A stretch of 44,571 bases of DNA from Onishia taeanensis (GTDB lineage Bacteria > Pseudomonadota > Gammaproteobacteria > Pseudomonadales > Halomonadaceae): positions 1 through 44,571 of the forward strand of contig NZ_FNCI01000020.1 of NCBI RefSeq assembly GCF_900100755.1. The letters are read 5' to 3'. Below the pieces are notes generated by a model. The model worked only from the letters and a program-made list of their open reading frames with translations, was not told the origin of the DNA and did not search any database. The position numbers were made by a program, and so were the translations under genes. Positions 11,743-20,618 of this stretch are shown in pieces. Each line of letters starts with the position of its first letter. Within the stretch, counting starts at the first letter, position 1.

Positions 11743-11955
11743 GCCCTGCCTCGAAACCTCGACGAGCGAAGGCCAGACCAGGCAAAAGCTCGTGACAAAT
11801 CGGCAGGACTGCCGATTTGGGCAGCTTCAGCTGCTCGAAGAGCGAGCGACATGGATGTCGCGAGTCCGTAAACGGAGTTTACAAAGGAGTAAATGAGTAT
11901 TTTGAGCGAGCTTTTAACGCCGTATGGGCGAGCGCAGACAGGTTTTAGGTAGGGC
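11743..11955. repeat. Folded dispersed repeat, copy 2 (long form, 213 bases)
   Basis: The ends GCCCTGCCTCGAAACCT (11743-11759) and AGGTTTTAGGTAGGGC (11940-11955) pair imperfectly. AAAAGCTCG (11784-11792) pairs perfectly with CGAGCTTTT (11907-11915). Conserved blocks match copy 1 at 5188-5317. This copy has about 70 extra bases made of three small hairpins: a 10-bp stem at 11797-11818, GCAGC-TTCA-GCTGC at 11821-11834, and GCGACAT-GG-ATGTCGC at 11846-11861. It sits in the transcribed gap between lptE and holA. Its right arm contains AGGTAGGG, which could be the holA ribosome binding site. Confidence 0.75.
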
Positions 11956-11958
11956 CGT

Positions 11959-13017
11959 ATGAAGGTATTTCCCGACAAGCTCCCCCCGGCGCTAGCCAAG
12001 GGCCTGCCGCCGGTCGTGATCGTCGCCGGCGACGAGCCACTGATCCATATGGAAGCCTGCGATGCCGTGCGCACCGCCGCCCGCCAGGCCGGTATCGAGG
12101 AACGTGAGGTGCTGCACGTCGAGAACGGCTTCCAGTGGGGGCGGCTTACCGAATCCGCCGCCAGTCTGTCGCTGTTCGCCTCGTCGAAACTCATCGAGCT
12201 TCGCCTGGGAGGCCAGGCCCCCGGCCAGGAAGGCGGCAAGGCACTGGAAGCCTACGCCGAGCAGATGAAGGGCAGCGACAACGTGCTCTTGATCATGGCC
12301 GACAAGCTCGACCGCCGGCAGCAGCAGAGCAAGTGGTTCAAGGCGCTGGACAAGGCCGGCCTCTTCGTGCCGGTATGGCCGGTGGATCATCAACGCCTCG
12401 GCTTCTGGATGCGCGATCGCGCCAGCCATCACGGCCTGAACATGGATATGGACGCCGCCCGCCTGCTCGGCGAGCGCACCGAGGGTAACCTGCTGGCCGC
12501 CGACCAGGAGCTGCAGAAGCTCGCGCTGCTGTTGCCGCGGGGCGCCAGGCTGGATGCGGCCGCGATCACCCAGGGGGTGGAAGACAGCGCACGCTACGAT
12601 GTCTTCACCCTGAGCGATGCCTGCCTGCGGGGCGAGCGGGAACGCGCCTCGCGAATCCTCAAGAGCCTGCAGCGTGAGGGGCTCGAGGCGCCCATCGTGC
12701 TGTGGGCACTGACCCGTGAGCTGCGCACCCTGCTCTCGCTCTATCAGCACCTTGATCAGGGCCAGAGCTTCGAGCATGCCTGCAAGGCACAGAAGCCGCC
12801 GATCTTCGACAAGCGGCGACCCGCCTACCAGCAGGCCCTGAACCGGCTGCCGGTCAAGCGCCTGCACAAGCTGCTGCTGTTTTCCCAGCGCCTGGATCTC
12901 GCCATCAAGGGCGCCAGCGCCATCCCGCTGTGGGACGGCCTCCACGACATGGCGCTGACCCTGGCCGGCGGCCGCGGCCTGCTGGCGGAATCGCCGCAGT
13001 CCTACAAGGTCGGCTGA
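11959..13017 (+). CDS. holA: DNA polymerase III subunit delta
   Basis: This is the clamp-loader wrench subunit, which opens the beta sliding clamp. The protein has 352 residues (E. coli HolA about 343). The N-terminal part has the family pattern PPVVIVAGDEPLIHMEACD near residues 14-32 and an inactive AAA+ fold without a Walker A motif. The middle shows the typical RTEGNLLAADQELQKLALL helix region. The C-terminal collar domain ends near residue 340. In most relatives lptE and holA nearly touch; here a 213-base repeat separates them. The ATG at 11959 is 5 bases after AGGTAGGG at the repeat's right end. Confidence 0.96.
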   Translation: MKVFPDKLPPALAKGLPPVVIVAGDEPLIHMEACDAVRTAARQAGIEEREVLHVENGFQWGRLTESAASLSLFASSKLIELRLGGQAPGQEGGKALEAYAEQMKGSDNVLLIMADKLDRRQQQSKWFKALDKAGLFVPVWPVDHQRLGFWMRDRASHHGLNMDMDAARLLGERTEGNLLAADQELQKLALLLPRGARLDAAAITQGVEDSARYDVFTLSDACLRGERERASRILKSLQREGLEAPIVLWALTRELRTLLSLYQHLDQGQSFEHACKAQKPPIFDKRRPAYQQALNRLPVKRLHKLLLFSQRLDLAIKGASAIPLWDGLHDMALTLAGGRGLLAESPQSYKVG

Positions 13018-13102
13018 TTCGGCTCATCCCTACTCTTCCACCGCGGCTGCTGAAAGCCTCGCCAAATGATGCGCTGCGGGCCACACCCCGCAGCGCCCTC
13101 AC

Positions 13103-15070
13103 CTAGACACCCACCGCCCAGCTGGTTCGGCCCAACTCGATGACGCGGGCCACTTCCTCCTCGGGAACCGCGTTGATGTCGCCAAGCTCCAGCGGATCCA
13201 GGTGATAGACGTATAGCCGCGAGGCAAACTCGGCGATGGGCAGTGACGCCTCACCGTTCAGCTCATCGTTGCCCTGAATCGCGCAGACGATGCCCTGCCC
13301 CCAGTCCTGGCCGCTGTCGTTGTTGGGGTTATAGAAGTAGACGCGCATCTCGTCCTTGGGGTCCAACGCCACACGCAGGATCGTGATGGCGTGTCGCCCC
13401 ACATAACGCCCACCGCTGTCGGTGACAGCGATACCCGCAGGCTGCGGATGTATGACCGGCATATGGCCGTTGTAATAAGGGTGGTAGCTGGCATAGAACT
13501 GACGAATGAACCCCGCGTAGTCATCGATCTTACCGGTATCGATGTTGACCACCACACGGAAACCGTGGCCCACCCACCAACCATAGAATTCCGGATTGAT
13601 CCAGCGGTGCAGGTCATCGTCACGCTCACCGCAAAGTCGCCCCATTTCCATGTAGAGGCGATCCAGATGCGGTACCAGAATCAGCGACACGGCATCGACA
13701 TCCAGCGGGGGCTCCTTGGCAAGACCGGCGTCCAACCCCTTGGACGATATCTGCTGGCCCTCGAACCGCGTGAGCACCTCATCATCCCGCGCGGCCCAGG
13801 CCACCAGCTGCAACAGGTAATCCGGATCGTTATCGGCCCACATGGACAAGCCAATCACCGACTGACAGGTGGGGTTATTGCCCTGCCCGACGCCCAGCGG
13901 CAGCCCCAGAATACTCAGCACACCGGCAAGCAGGTAGACCCTGGGGGGATGCGCGTCGCCAAAGACCCCTATCAAGGTTTCCGAGGTGGCGGCGGACAGC
14001 TTGAGCTCGATTTGCCGCCACAGTCCGGCGGCGACCGTTGGTGCGAAGAAGGTGCCACGTTCGAGCATCATGACCAGGCCATACACGGCCTGGCTGGATT
14101 CAGCAAAAATAGCCTCATCAATTAGCCGGTACACCAGCGCGCTGTAACATTGCAGGGCATCGATGCCCGTCATGCTCAGCCCCAGGGCCTCGGGAATCAA
14201 GTCGTCGAACTGGCCGCGCAGGTGGCGCAGAAAGACCGCGTGATATGCCGATACCAGCCCCGTCTCATGCATCGCCTGCGCGAAGGCATCCGCCTCGTCG
14301 GCCAGAGTGTCTCGGTTCATGGCCCCTAGGCGCTCGAGATACACCGTCACGCCCGGATCTTCACTGCAGCCCGGGGTCGGCCCAAAGAGTGCACTGACCA
14401 GGCAAGCAGCGCCCTCTGTACCAGCGGTTTCGATGTTCGGGTCAAACAGACACTTGGCAATCTGGCTGATCATTTCCTTGATGCTGTCGGTCTGAATCGG
14501 GCGTTGGGCCAACAGACGCCTGACCTCATTGACCAGGCTGGCAAGAATGCTCTCGTAGCCCAACCGGGCCAGCAGGTATTGATACAGCGACTGGACGATG
14601 GTTCCCAAGCCCTGTGGGCGCTCGCGGTCCGCCTCGCTCATCTGCCCGGCCAACAGGTCCAGGTTCAAGGCCATCACCTGAGTCAGAAAATTCCTGGCCT
14701 GTTCGGCGGAAATCCCCGGATGAAAGTAGTCACCCGAGGCCACCGCCAGCAGACGAAGCTCGCTGAGCGCCTCGATAACCGTGATCTCGGCGCTGCTTTG
14801 TCGCAGTGAACGCACCGCCAGCACCGGCTGCAGGATGGAAGGCTGTGCCCAGTCCCGCCCGGCGAAGACTCCCGCCTCTTCCACATCCGAGACGCGAGCA
14901 TAGAGTGCATCCAGCCCCTCGCTCATCGTCATGACGACCCTGGCCGACTCCAGCACCTCGTCGGTTGGGGCTTTGGGGTCCGTCGCGCGGGCTTGGCTAA
15001 GCCGCTCAAGGGCCATCTCGAAATCGGCGACCGCCTGAGGCATATCGATAGCGAGGCTTTCTGTGTTCAT
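13103..15070 (-). CDS. Orphan protein with a papain-like Cys/His/Asn pattern, not recognised
   Basis: The protein has 655 residues and no signal peptide or membrane segment. Residues 1 to about 380 are a mostly helical region of unknown family. From about 390 a peptidase-like layout appears: Cys402 in GQGNNPTCQSV at the start of a predicted helix, His560 in GRHAITILRV, and Asn581 in VYFYNPNND. The spacing and local sequence resemble papain-fold and calpain-type enzymes, where His is followed by a strand and the Asn lies in a YNP/RNP context. This is pattern reading, not a family match. The start at ATG 15070 has AAGGA 11 bases upstream; an in-frame ATG at 15100 has none. It is a single gene, convergent with holA and divergent from the transporter. 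A large intracellular cysteine hydrolase is the best guess. Confidence 0.7.
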   Translation of the reverse strand: MNTESLAIDMPQAVADFEMALERLSQARATDPKAPTDEVLESARVVMTMSEGLDALYARVSDVEEAGVFAGRDWAQPSILQPVLAVRSLRQSSAEITVIEALSELRLLAVASGDYFHPGISAEQARNFLTQVMALNLDLLAGQMSEADRERPQGLGTIVQSLYQYLLARLGYESILASLVNEVRRLLAQRPIQTDSIKEMISQIAKCLFDPNIETAGTEGAACLVSALFGPTPGCSEDPGVTVYLERLGAMNRDTLADEADAFAQAMHETGLVSAYHAVFLRHLRGQFDDLIPEALGLSMTGIDALQCYSALVYRLIDEAIFAESSQAVYGLVMMLERGTFFAPTVAAGLWRQIELKLSAATSETLIGVFGDAHPPRVYLLAGVLSILGLPLGVGQGNNPTCQSVIGLSMWADNDPDYLLQLVAWAARDDEVLTRFEGQQISSKGLDAGLAKEPPLDVDAVSLILVPHLDRLYMEMGRLCGERDDDLHRWINPEFYGWWVGHGFRVVVNIDTGKIDDYAGFIRQFYASYHPYYNGHMPVIHPQPAGIAVTDSGGRYVGRHAITILRVALDPKDEMRVYFYNPNNDSGQDWGQGIVCAIQGNDELNGEASLPIAEFASRLYVYHLDPLELGDINAVPEEEVARVIELGRTSWAVGV

Positions 15071-15473
15071 GACACCGGCATTCCTTCCATTGCGACGCAT
15101 TACGACGACGTTGCCAAGCCTTCATGGGTGGAGCATATAGGGAAAGCATGACGGCTGATACGCCTGCTGACCACGGGTCTCGGTGCCTGGTGCTTTCTCA
15201 CTCGAGCGCCTCCTGTCCGCTTGCGCGACATCACGCAGCGCCACAAAGTAAGCGACCGCTCATGCGCTTGAATCACCATCATCAATAATTGGCATTTTGG
15301 ATCGTCATCTATACCGATAACAAATGGCTATGCTGCTCTGCTACGCTTAGTTCCGTTCCCGCGCCGGCATCCCTGTCCGCGTGATTACCGGCGCTAGCCC
15401 TCGCGCGCAGCACCGTCATGCCGAGCCGGCGCCCTCTGCCGGCCTTGAGACACCATCACCAAGGAGACGACGC
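15071..15473. other. Divergent intergenic region before the transporter operon
   Basis: About 400 bases separate the orphan protein gene from the transporter. No convincing gene is seen. A possible promoter-like pair, TTGGCA (15289-15294) and TATACC (15310-15315), has only 15 bases between boxes, so it is weak. The last 90 bases contain an open frame continuous with the permease, but they have low coding character and the better start is the TTG at 15474. Confidence 0.35.
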
Positions 15474-16139
15474 TTGGAACTGCTTCAATATGCTTTGGAC
15501 AACATGGAGCTCTTGCTGACCCGCACCATCGAGCATATCTCGCTGGTGGGTGTCGCGGTCGGTATTGCGACCCTGACGGGGGTGCCGATCGGCATCGCCA
15601 TCACCAAGAACGAGCGTGCCGCCAAGACCGTGCTCTACATCGCCTCGATCATCGTGACGATTCCTTCCATCGCGCTGTTCGGCATCATGATCCCGATTCT
15701 GTCGATCATCGGACAGGGCATCGGTTACATGCCGGCGGTCATCGCGGTGCTGCTCTATTCGCAGCTGCCGATCATTCGCAATACCTATACCGCCATCAAC
15801 AATGTCGACCCGGCCCTTCGCGAAGCCGCCCGCGGCATCGGCATGAGCCAGAACCAGCGCCTGCGCATGGTCGAGATCCCGCTCGCCGTGCCGGTGATCA
15901 TGGCCGGCGTGCGCACCGCTGTGGTGCTCAACATCGGCGTCATGGCCATCGCCGCCTACATCGGCGCAGGCGGGCTCGGCACCTTCATCAGCCGCGGCAT
16001 TTCTCAGTCCGACCCGCGGCAACTGATCCTCGGCGCCGTGGCCGTCAGCGTACTGGCGATCATCGTCGACTATTCACTGCTGGCGCTGCAGAAGCGCCTG
16101 ACGCCCAAGGGCATGGAGCGCGCCGCCGCCACCCCCTGA
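15474..16139 (+). CDS. Compatible-solute (betaine/choline-type) ABC transporter permease 1
   Basis: This is an inner-membrane permease of the OpuC/OsmU type, 221 residues with about five to six membrane segments. The EAA loop that docks on the ATPase is visible as EAARGIGMSQNQRLRMVEIP. The family signature NIGVMAIAAYIGAGGLG follows. The start is placed at TTG 15474, since AAGGAG lies 7 bases before it and the resulting N-terminus (MELLQYALDNMELLL) is standard. An in-frame ATG at 15381 would add 31 unrelated polar residues. It is the first gene of a permease-ATPase-permease-binding protein operon, the gene set of quaternary-amine uptake systems. Confidence 0.9.
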   Translation: MELLQYALDNMELLLTRTIEHISLVGVAVGIATLTGVPIGIAITKNERAAKTVLYIASIIVTIPSIALFGIMIPILSIIGQGIGYMPAVIAVLLYSQLPIIRNTYTAINNVDPALREAARGIGMSQNQRLRMVEIPLAVPVIMAGVRTAVVLNIGVMAIAAYIGAGGLGTFISRGISQSDPRQLILGAVAVSVLAIIVDYSLLALQKRLTPKGMERAAATP

Positions 16140-16184
16140 GCCGTCATTCGTGCCACATTCTGCCGACCAGACAAGGACCGCTTC

Positions 16185-17363
16185 ATGATTCGACTCGATA
16201 ACCTGACCAAGGTCTTCGATACGCCCAAGGGCGCCGTGACCGCCGCCGACCACATCAGCATGGAAGTCCCGAGCGGCGAGATATGCATCCTGCTCGGCCC
16301 CTCAGGCTGCGGCAAGACCACCAGCCTGAAGATGATCAACCGCATCATCCGCCCGACCTCGGGCAAGGTCTTCATCAATGGCGAGGACACCAGCAGCCTC
16401 GATACCCAGGCCCTGCGCCGTAATATCGGCTACGTGATCCAGCAGATCGGCCTGTTCCCCAACATGACCATCGAGGAAAACATCACCGTGGTGCCCAAGC
16501 TCTTGGGCTGGGACAAGGCCAAGTACCGAGAGCGCGCCCGTGAAATGATGCGCATGATCGCCCTGGAGCCGGATGCCTTCCTCAAGCGCTATCCCAGCGA
16601 GCTTTCCGGCGGCCAACAGCAGCGTATCGGCGTGGCCCGTGCACTAGCCGCCGACCCCCCGGTAATGCTGATGGACGAACCCTTCGGCGCCATCGACCCG
16701 ATCAACCGGGCGGTGATTCAGGACGAGTTCCTGAAAATGCAGCAGGACCTCAAGAAGACGATCATGTTCGTCAGTCACGACATTGACGAAGCGATTAAGA
16801 TGGGCGACCGCATCGCCATCTTCCGCGCCGGCAAGCTGGTGCAGTACTCGGAACCCGACGAACTGCTCGCCGCCCCCAAGAACGACTTCGTCGAATCCTT
16901 CCTCGGCGAGGACCGAGCCCTCAAGCGCCTCAACCTGGTCAAGGTGCGCGACCTGGCAAGCGACGAGATCGGGCTGGTGCGCCCGGACGATAGCCTCGAG
17001 ACCGCGCTCAAGCGCATCGAAGAGTACGGCTATCAGAACAGCATCGTGATGGTGAACGACAAGCGGCAGCCGGTGGGCATCATCAACGCCGCGGTAGCCC
17101 GCACCACCAGTGGCCATTGTCGCGATCATTTCATGAGCGTGCCGGTGGTGGTCAGCCTCGACGACGACCTGCGCAAGGTCGCCTCTTTGATGTTTGCCAA
17201 CGACATGACCTGGGTCGCCTGCGTCGATGATGACGGCCGTATCGTCGGCCAGATCACCCAGCGGGCGATCACTCATCACCTGGGCTCCCGCTACCGGACT
17301 CACTCTCGCGACCAGGCCACTCTGGATGCCGCGGCATCGCTGTCACCGGCCGACAAGGAGTAA
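16185..17363 (+). CDS. Compatible-solute ABC transporter ATP-binding protein with CBS domains
   Basis: This ATPase subunit drives osmolyte uptake. The protein has 392 residues. Walker A GPSGCGKT is at residues 38-45, the signature LSGGQQQR at 140-147, and Walker B VMLMDEP at 160-166, followed by the H-loop VSHD near 196-199. From about residue 245 two CBS modules follow, as in OpuCA and ProV-type proteins, where they sense ionic strength or nucleotides. It lies 45 bases after the first permease gene and 3 bases before the second, so the three are one translational unit. Confidence 0.95.
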   Translation: MIRLDNLTKVFDTPKGAVTAADHISMEVPSGEICILLGPSGCGKTTSLKMINRIIRPTSGKVFINGEDTSSLDTQALRRNIGYVIQQIGLFPNMTIEENITVVPKLLGWDKAKYRERAREMMRMIALEPDAFLKRYPSELSGGQQQRIGVARALAADPPVMLMDEPFGAIDPINRAVIQDEFLKMQQDLKKTIMFVSHDIDEAIKMGDRIAIFRAGKLVQYSEPDELLAAPKNDFVESFLGEDRALKRLNLVKVRDLASDEIGLVRPDDSLETALKRIEEYGYQNSIVMVNDKRQPVGIINAAVARTTSGHCRDHFMSVPVVVSLDDDLRKVASLMFANDMTWVACVDDDGRIVGQITQRAITHHLGSRYRTHSRDQATLDAAASLSPADKE

Positions 17364-17366
17364 GCC

Positions 17367-18098
17367 ATGCCGACGCTGAACCTCTCTGGGGCAATGCGCC
17401 TGCTGGTGCTGGTGGCCGTCTTCGTGGCTGGGGTCTGGAGCCAGTCCAGTGGCGTGATCGACGACTTCATCTTCTACCTGCCAGATATCCAGTATCTGGC
17501 TGTGCAGCACCTGTGGCTGACCGCCATCTCCGGCAGCCTGGCGATCATGACCGCCATCCCACTGGGGATTCTGCTGTCGCGCCCCAGCATGCAAAAGGTC
17601 GCCGAATCCGCGATGCAAGTACTCAACGTGGGCACCACCATTCCCACACTTGCGGTGCTGGCGCTGTCGATGAGCTTTCTGGGCATCGGCACCGTGCCTG
17701 CGGTGTTCGGTCTCTTCGTGGCCACACTGCTGCCCATCACCCGTAACACCTACACCGGCCTCAAGGGCGTCTCGCCGGCTCTCAAGGAAGCCGCAGCAGG
17801 CATCGGCATGTCGCCCACCCAGCGTCTGCTGCGGGTCGAGCTGCCCAATGCCCTATACGTGATCTTCGCCGGTATCCGCACGGCACTGGCCATCAACGTC
17901 GGCACCGTGCCGTTGGCCTTTTTGATCGGGGCCGGGGGCCTTGGCGAGCTGATCTTCACCGGCATCGATCTCTACGACCCGGTGATGATGCTCTCCGGCG
18001 CCATTCCCACGGCCTTGCTGGCGATTGGGGTGGATATGCTGATCGCCATCATCGCCTTCCTGCTGGTACCCAGGGGAGTGAACCCAAGCCGAGCCTGA
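17367..18098 (+). CDS. Compatible-solute ABC transporter permease 2
   Basis: This is the second inner-membrane permease, 243 residues with an extra N-terminal membrane segment compared with the first. The EAA loop is visible as EAAAGIGMSPTQRLLRVELP, and NVGTVPLAFLIGAGGLGELIF forms the conserved C-terminal block. Its ATG comes 3 bases after the ATPase stop. Two different permeases in one operon suggest a heterodimeric channel, as in OpuCB/OpuCD and YehW/YehY systems. Confidence 0.93.
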   Translation: MPTLNLSGAMRLLVLVAVFVAGVWSQSSGVIDDFIFYLPDIQYLAVQHLWLTAISGSLAIMTAIPLGILLSRPSMQKVAESAMQVLNVGTTIPTLAVLALSMSFLGIGTVPAVFGLFVATLLPITRNTYTGLKGVSPALKEAAAGIGMSPTQRLLRVELPNALYVIFAGIRTALAINVGTVPLAFLIGAGGLGELIFTGIDLYDPVMMLSGAIPTALLAIGVDMLIAIIAFLLVPRGVNPSRA

Positions 18099-18212
18099 TG
18101 CAGGAACCCAAGCCCGGCAAGGACGCATGACCTACGACAAGACGCATGACGGACGTCTCGTCATTCACCACCAATAATTAATGATCGATACATCACAGAC
18201 AGGAGCGACACC

Positions 18213-19094
18213 ATGAAAACCCTGATGACTCTGCTCACCGGCGCGGCACTGGCCGGCACCCTGGCGACCGCCCAGGCCAACGAGATCGTGGTCGGTGGCA
18301 AGAACTTCACCGAGCAACAAATCCTTGCCAGCATGACCAGCCAGTACCTCGACGGCCTGGGCTATGACGTCGAGAAGCGCTCGGGCATGGGCTCCGCCGT
18401 GCTGCGCCAGGCCCAAGAAAACGGCCAGATCGACCTGTACTGGGAATACACCGGCACCTCGCTGATCAACTACAACGACGTCACCGAACGCCTGTCGCCG
18501 CAAGACACCTACACGCGGGTCAAGGAACTCGATGCCGAGAAGGGCCTGGTCTGGCTCGCGCCCTCCGATGCCAACAACACCTACGCCCTGGCCATGCGCG
18601 AAGAGGATGCCCAGAAACGCGGCATCGAGACACTTTCCGACCTTGCTGCGGCGATCAACGACGGTGACGAGCTGACCTTCGCCCTGAATGCCGAGTTCTA
18701 CGCTCGCGAGGACGGCTGGCGCCCGCTGCAACAGGCCTATGACTTCCGGGTCGGCCGCGGCGACGTCAAGCGCATGGATTCCGGGCTGGTCTACCAGGCG
18801 CTGCGCGATGGCCAGGTCGACGTCGGTCTGGTATTCGCCACCGATGGCCGCATTCCGGCTTTCAACTTCCAGGTGCTTGAAGACGACCAGAGCTACTTCC
18901 CGGCCTATGCCCTGACCCCGGTGGTACGAGAAGAAACACTCTCGGCCAACCCTGATCTCGAGGCTCAGATGAACGCACTTTCCGCCCTGCTCGACGACAA
19001 CACCATGTCCAGCCTCAACGCCCAAGTTGACGTCGAAAAAGAAACCATCGAGCAGGTTGCCGAAGGCTTCCTCAAGCAACACGAAATGCTGTGA
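18213..19094 (+). CDS. Periplasmic glycine betaine/choline-type substrate-binding protein
   Basis: The protein has 293 residues with a Sec signal peptide (MKTLMTLLTGAALAG core, cleavage expected after ATAQA at about residue 22). The mature part begins NEIVVGGKNFTEQQIL, the usual start of OpuCC/OsmF-type binding proteins. SGMGSAVLRQAQENGQIDLYWEYTGT carries the aromatic residues (YWEYTG) typical for binding quaternary ammonium groups. AGGAG lies before the ATG. It is the last gene of the transporter operon and is closed by a strong terminator. The exact ligand (betaine, choline, carnitine or another) cannot be read from the sequence. Confidence 0.92.
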   Translation: MKTLMTLLTGAALAGTLATAQANEIVVGGKNFTEQQILASMTSQYLDGLGYDVEKRSGMGSAVLRQAQENGQIDLYWEYTGTSLINYNDVTERLSPQDTYTRVKELDAEKGLVWLAPSDANNTYALAMREEDAQKRGIETLSDLAAAINDGDELTFALNAEFYAREDGWRPLQQAYDFRVGRGDVKRMDSGLVYQALRDGQVDVGLVFATDGRIPAFNFQVLEDDQSYFPAYALTPVVREETLSANPDLEAQMNALSALLDDNTMSSLNAQVDVEKETIEQVAEGFLKQHEML

Positions 19095-19137
19095 TCGGCG
19101 CCTGAGTGGGTATCGCCCCGCTTGCGTGATCGTCTCG

Positions 19138-19165
19138 AAGGCCGCCCCAGAGCGGCCTTCTTTTT
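19138..19165 (+). terminator. Rho-independent terminator after the transporter operon
   Basis: An 8-bp perfect stem, AAGGCCGC (19138-19145) with GCGGCCTT (19152-19159), closes a 6-base loop and is followed by CTTTTT. It separates the transporter from the MmgE/PrpD gene, so the next genes need read-through or their own promoter. Confidence 0.9.
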
Positions 19166-19195
19166 GCCACCCGCCCTGCTTGCGAGATCACTGCC

Positions 19196-20542
19196 ATGCC
19201 TGAGCCGACGAAACAGGAACTCACCGCGCACGAGTCCACAGAGGCGTCGATTCCTCTCGACTGGATACACCGGGTCGATCTTTCGACCCTCAACGAGGGC
19301 GACCTGCACCAAGCCAAGCGCTGCCTGCTCGACCTGCTGGGCGTGGCCGCCGGCGCCACCCGCACAGCGCTTGCCGACAAGGCCGCGCGCTTCGTGACCA
19401 CACAGCACGGCGGTAACCGTCCGCTGCTGTTCGCCCCGGGGCGGGCCTCGCCCACCGGCGCCGCCTTGCACGGCGCCTGGCTTATCGATGCGCTCGATGC
19501 CCACGACGGCCAGGTGCTGACCAAGGGGCATTGCGGCGTGGCGTTACTGCCCGGCCTGCTTGCCCTGCCCGAGACCACCAAGCTGTCGGGACACGACTTT
19601 CTTGCCCTGCTGGTCTACGGCTATGAAATTGCCACCCGTGCCGGCATTGCCCTGCATGCGCAGAGCCCTGACTACCACACCTCCGGTGCCTGGAACGCGC
19701 TAGGCGTCGCCGCTGTGGCCGCACGCCTGCGCGGCTTCGACATCGAGCCCCTGCATCACGCACTGGGTATCGCCGAGTTCTATGGCCCGCGCAGCCAGAT
19801 GATGCGCTGCATCGACCACCCGACGATGCTCAAGGACGGCTCCGGCTGGGGTGCCATGACCGGTATCTCGGCGGCCCTGCTGGCCGAGGACGGCTTCACC
19901 GGCGCCCCGGCGCTGACCGTGACGGCACCAGAAGTCGCCTCCCTATGGCAGGACCTGGGCAAACGCTGGTACGTGCATGAACAGTACTTCAAGGCCTATC
20001 CGGTGTGCCGCTGGGCGCAACCGGCGGTAGAAGCCGTGCTCGCACTCCCGGCGGATAAGCGCGAGCCGGCAAGGATCGAGCGCATCGAGATCGTCACCTT
20101 CCATGAGGGCAAGCGCCTGCATGTGACCCACCCCACCACCACCGAGCAGGCCCAATACAGCCTGCCCTGGTCGGTGGCATGCGCGCTTGGCCGTGGCAGC
20201 GTCGATGTCGCCGGCGTCTGCGACGAGCTGAGCGCCCCGGACCTCAAGGCCCTGGCCAGCAAGGTAGAGATTCACGAGGATGAGGCCTTCAACGCCCGCT
20301 TTCCCGCCGAGCGCTGGGCACGTGCCAGGCTGCATCTCGATAGCGGCGAGGTGATCGAAAGCGCCGACTTCGAGGCCCGCGGCAACCCGGACACGCCTCT
20401 CACGGATGCCGAAGTGATCGCCAAATATCAGGCACTGGCGGAGCCCGCGCTAGGTGAGCGAGCGACTCGGCTGCGCGAGGTGGTGATGAGCCTGGAGGCG
20501 CGGCCCATAAGCGACCTGCTGGCCCTGCTGGGCGAACCTTGA
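19196..20542 (+). CDS. MmgE/PrpD family protein
   Basis: The protein has 448 residues, the normal length of the MmgE/PrpD family, which includes 2-methylcitrate dehydratase, cis-aconitate decarboxylase and iminodisuccinate epimerase. Family features include the N-terminal LLDLLGVAAGATRT region, NGA-like helices, HDGQVLTKGHCGVALLPGLLAL near residue 105, and KAYPVCRWAQPAVEAVLAL near residue 265. There are no membrane segments. It lies 31 bases after the transporter terminator and 76 bases before a nitrilase-family gene in the same direction. No methylcitrate-cycle gene is near, so PrpD itself is unlikely and the substrate is unknown. Confidence 0.85.
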   Translation: MPEPTKQELTAHESTEASIPLDWIHRVDLSTLNEGDLHQAKRCLLDLLGVAAGATRTALADKAARFVTTQHGGNRPLLFAPGRASPTGAALHGAWLIDALDAHDGQVLTKGHCGVALLPGLLALPETTKLSGHDFLALLVYGYEIATRAGIALHAQSPDYHTSGAWNALGVAAVAARLRGFDIEPLHHALGIAEFYGPRSQMMRCIDHPTMLKDGSGWGAMTGISAALLAEDGFTGAPALTVTAPEVASLWQDLGKRWYVHEQYFKAYPVCRWAQPAVEAVLALPADKREPARIERIEIVTFHEGKRLHVTHPTTTEQAQYSLPWSVACALGRGSVDVAGVCDELSAPDLKALASKVEIHEDEAFNARFPAERWARARLHLDSGEVIESADFEARGNPDTPLTDAEVIAKYQALAEPALGERATRLREVVMSLEARPISDLLALLGEP

Positions 20543-20618
20543 AGCACCACCATGCGGGTGCGATGATCCGCGGCAATGGCCCACCACCCCTTCCGTCATC
20601 CCACAGCGAGACGCGACC

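Noticed and set aside
19196-20542. 2-methylcitrate dehydratase (PrpD)
   Set aside because: The family match is fair, but no prpB, prpC or acnD gene is near, so the specific function is not supported.
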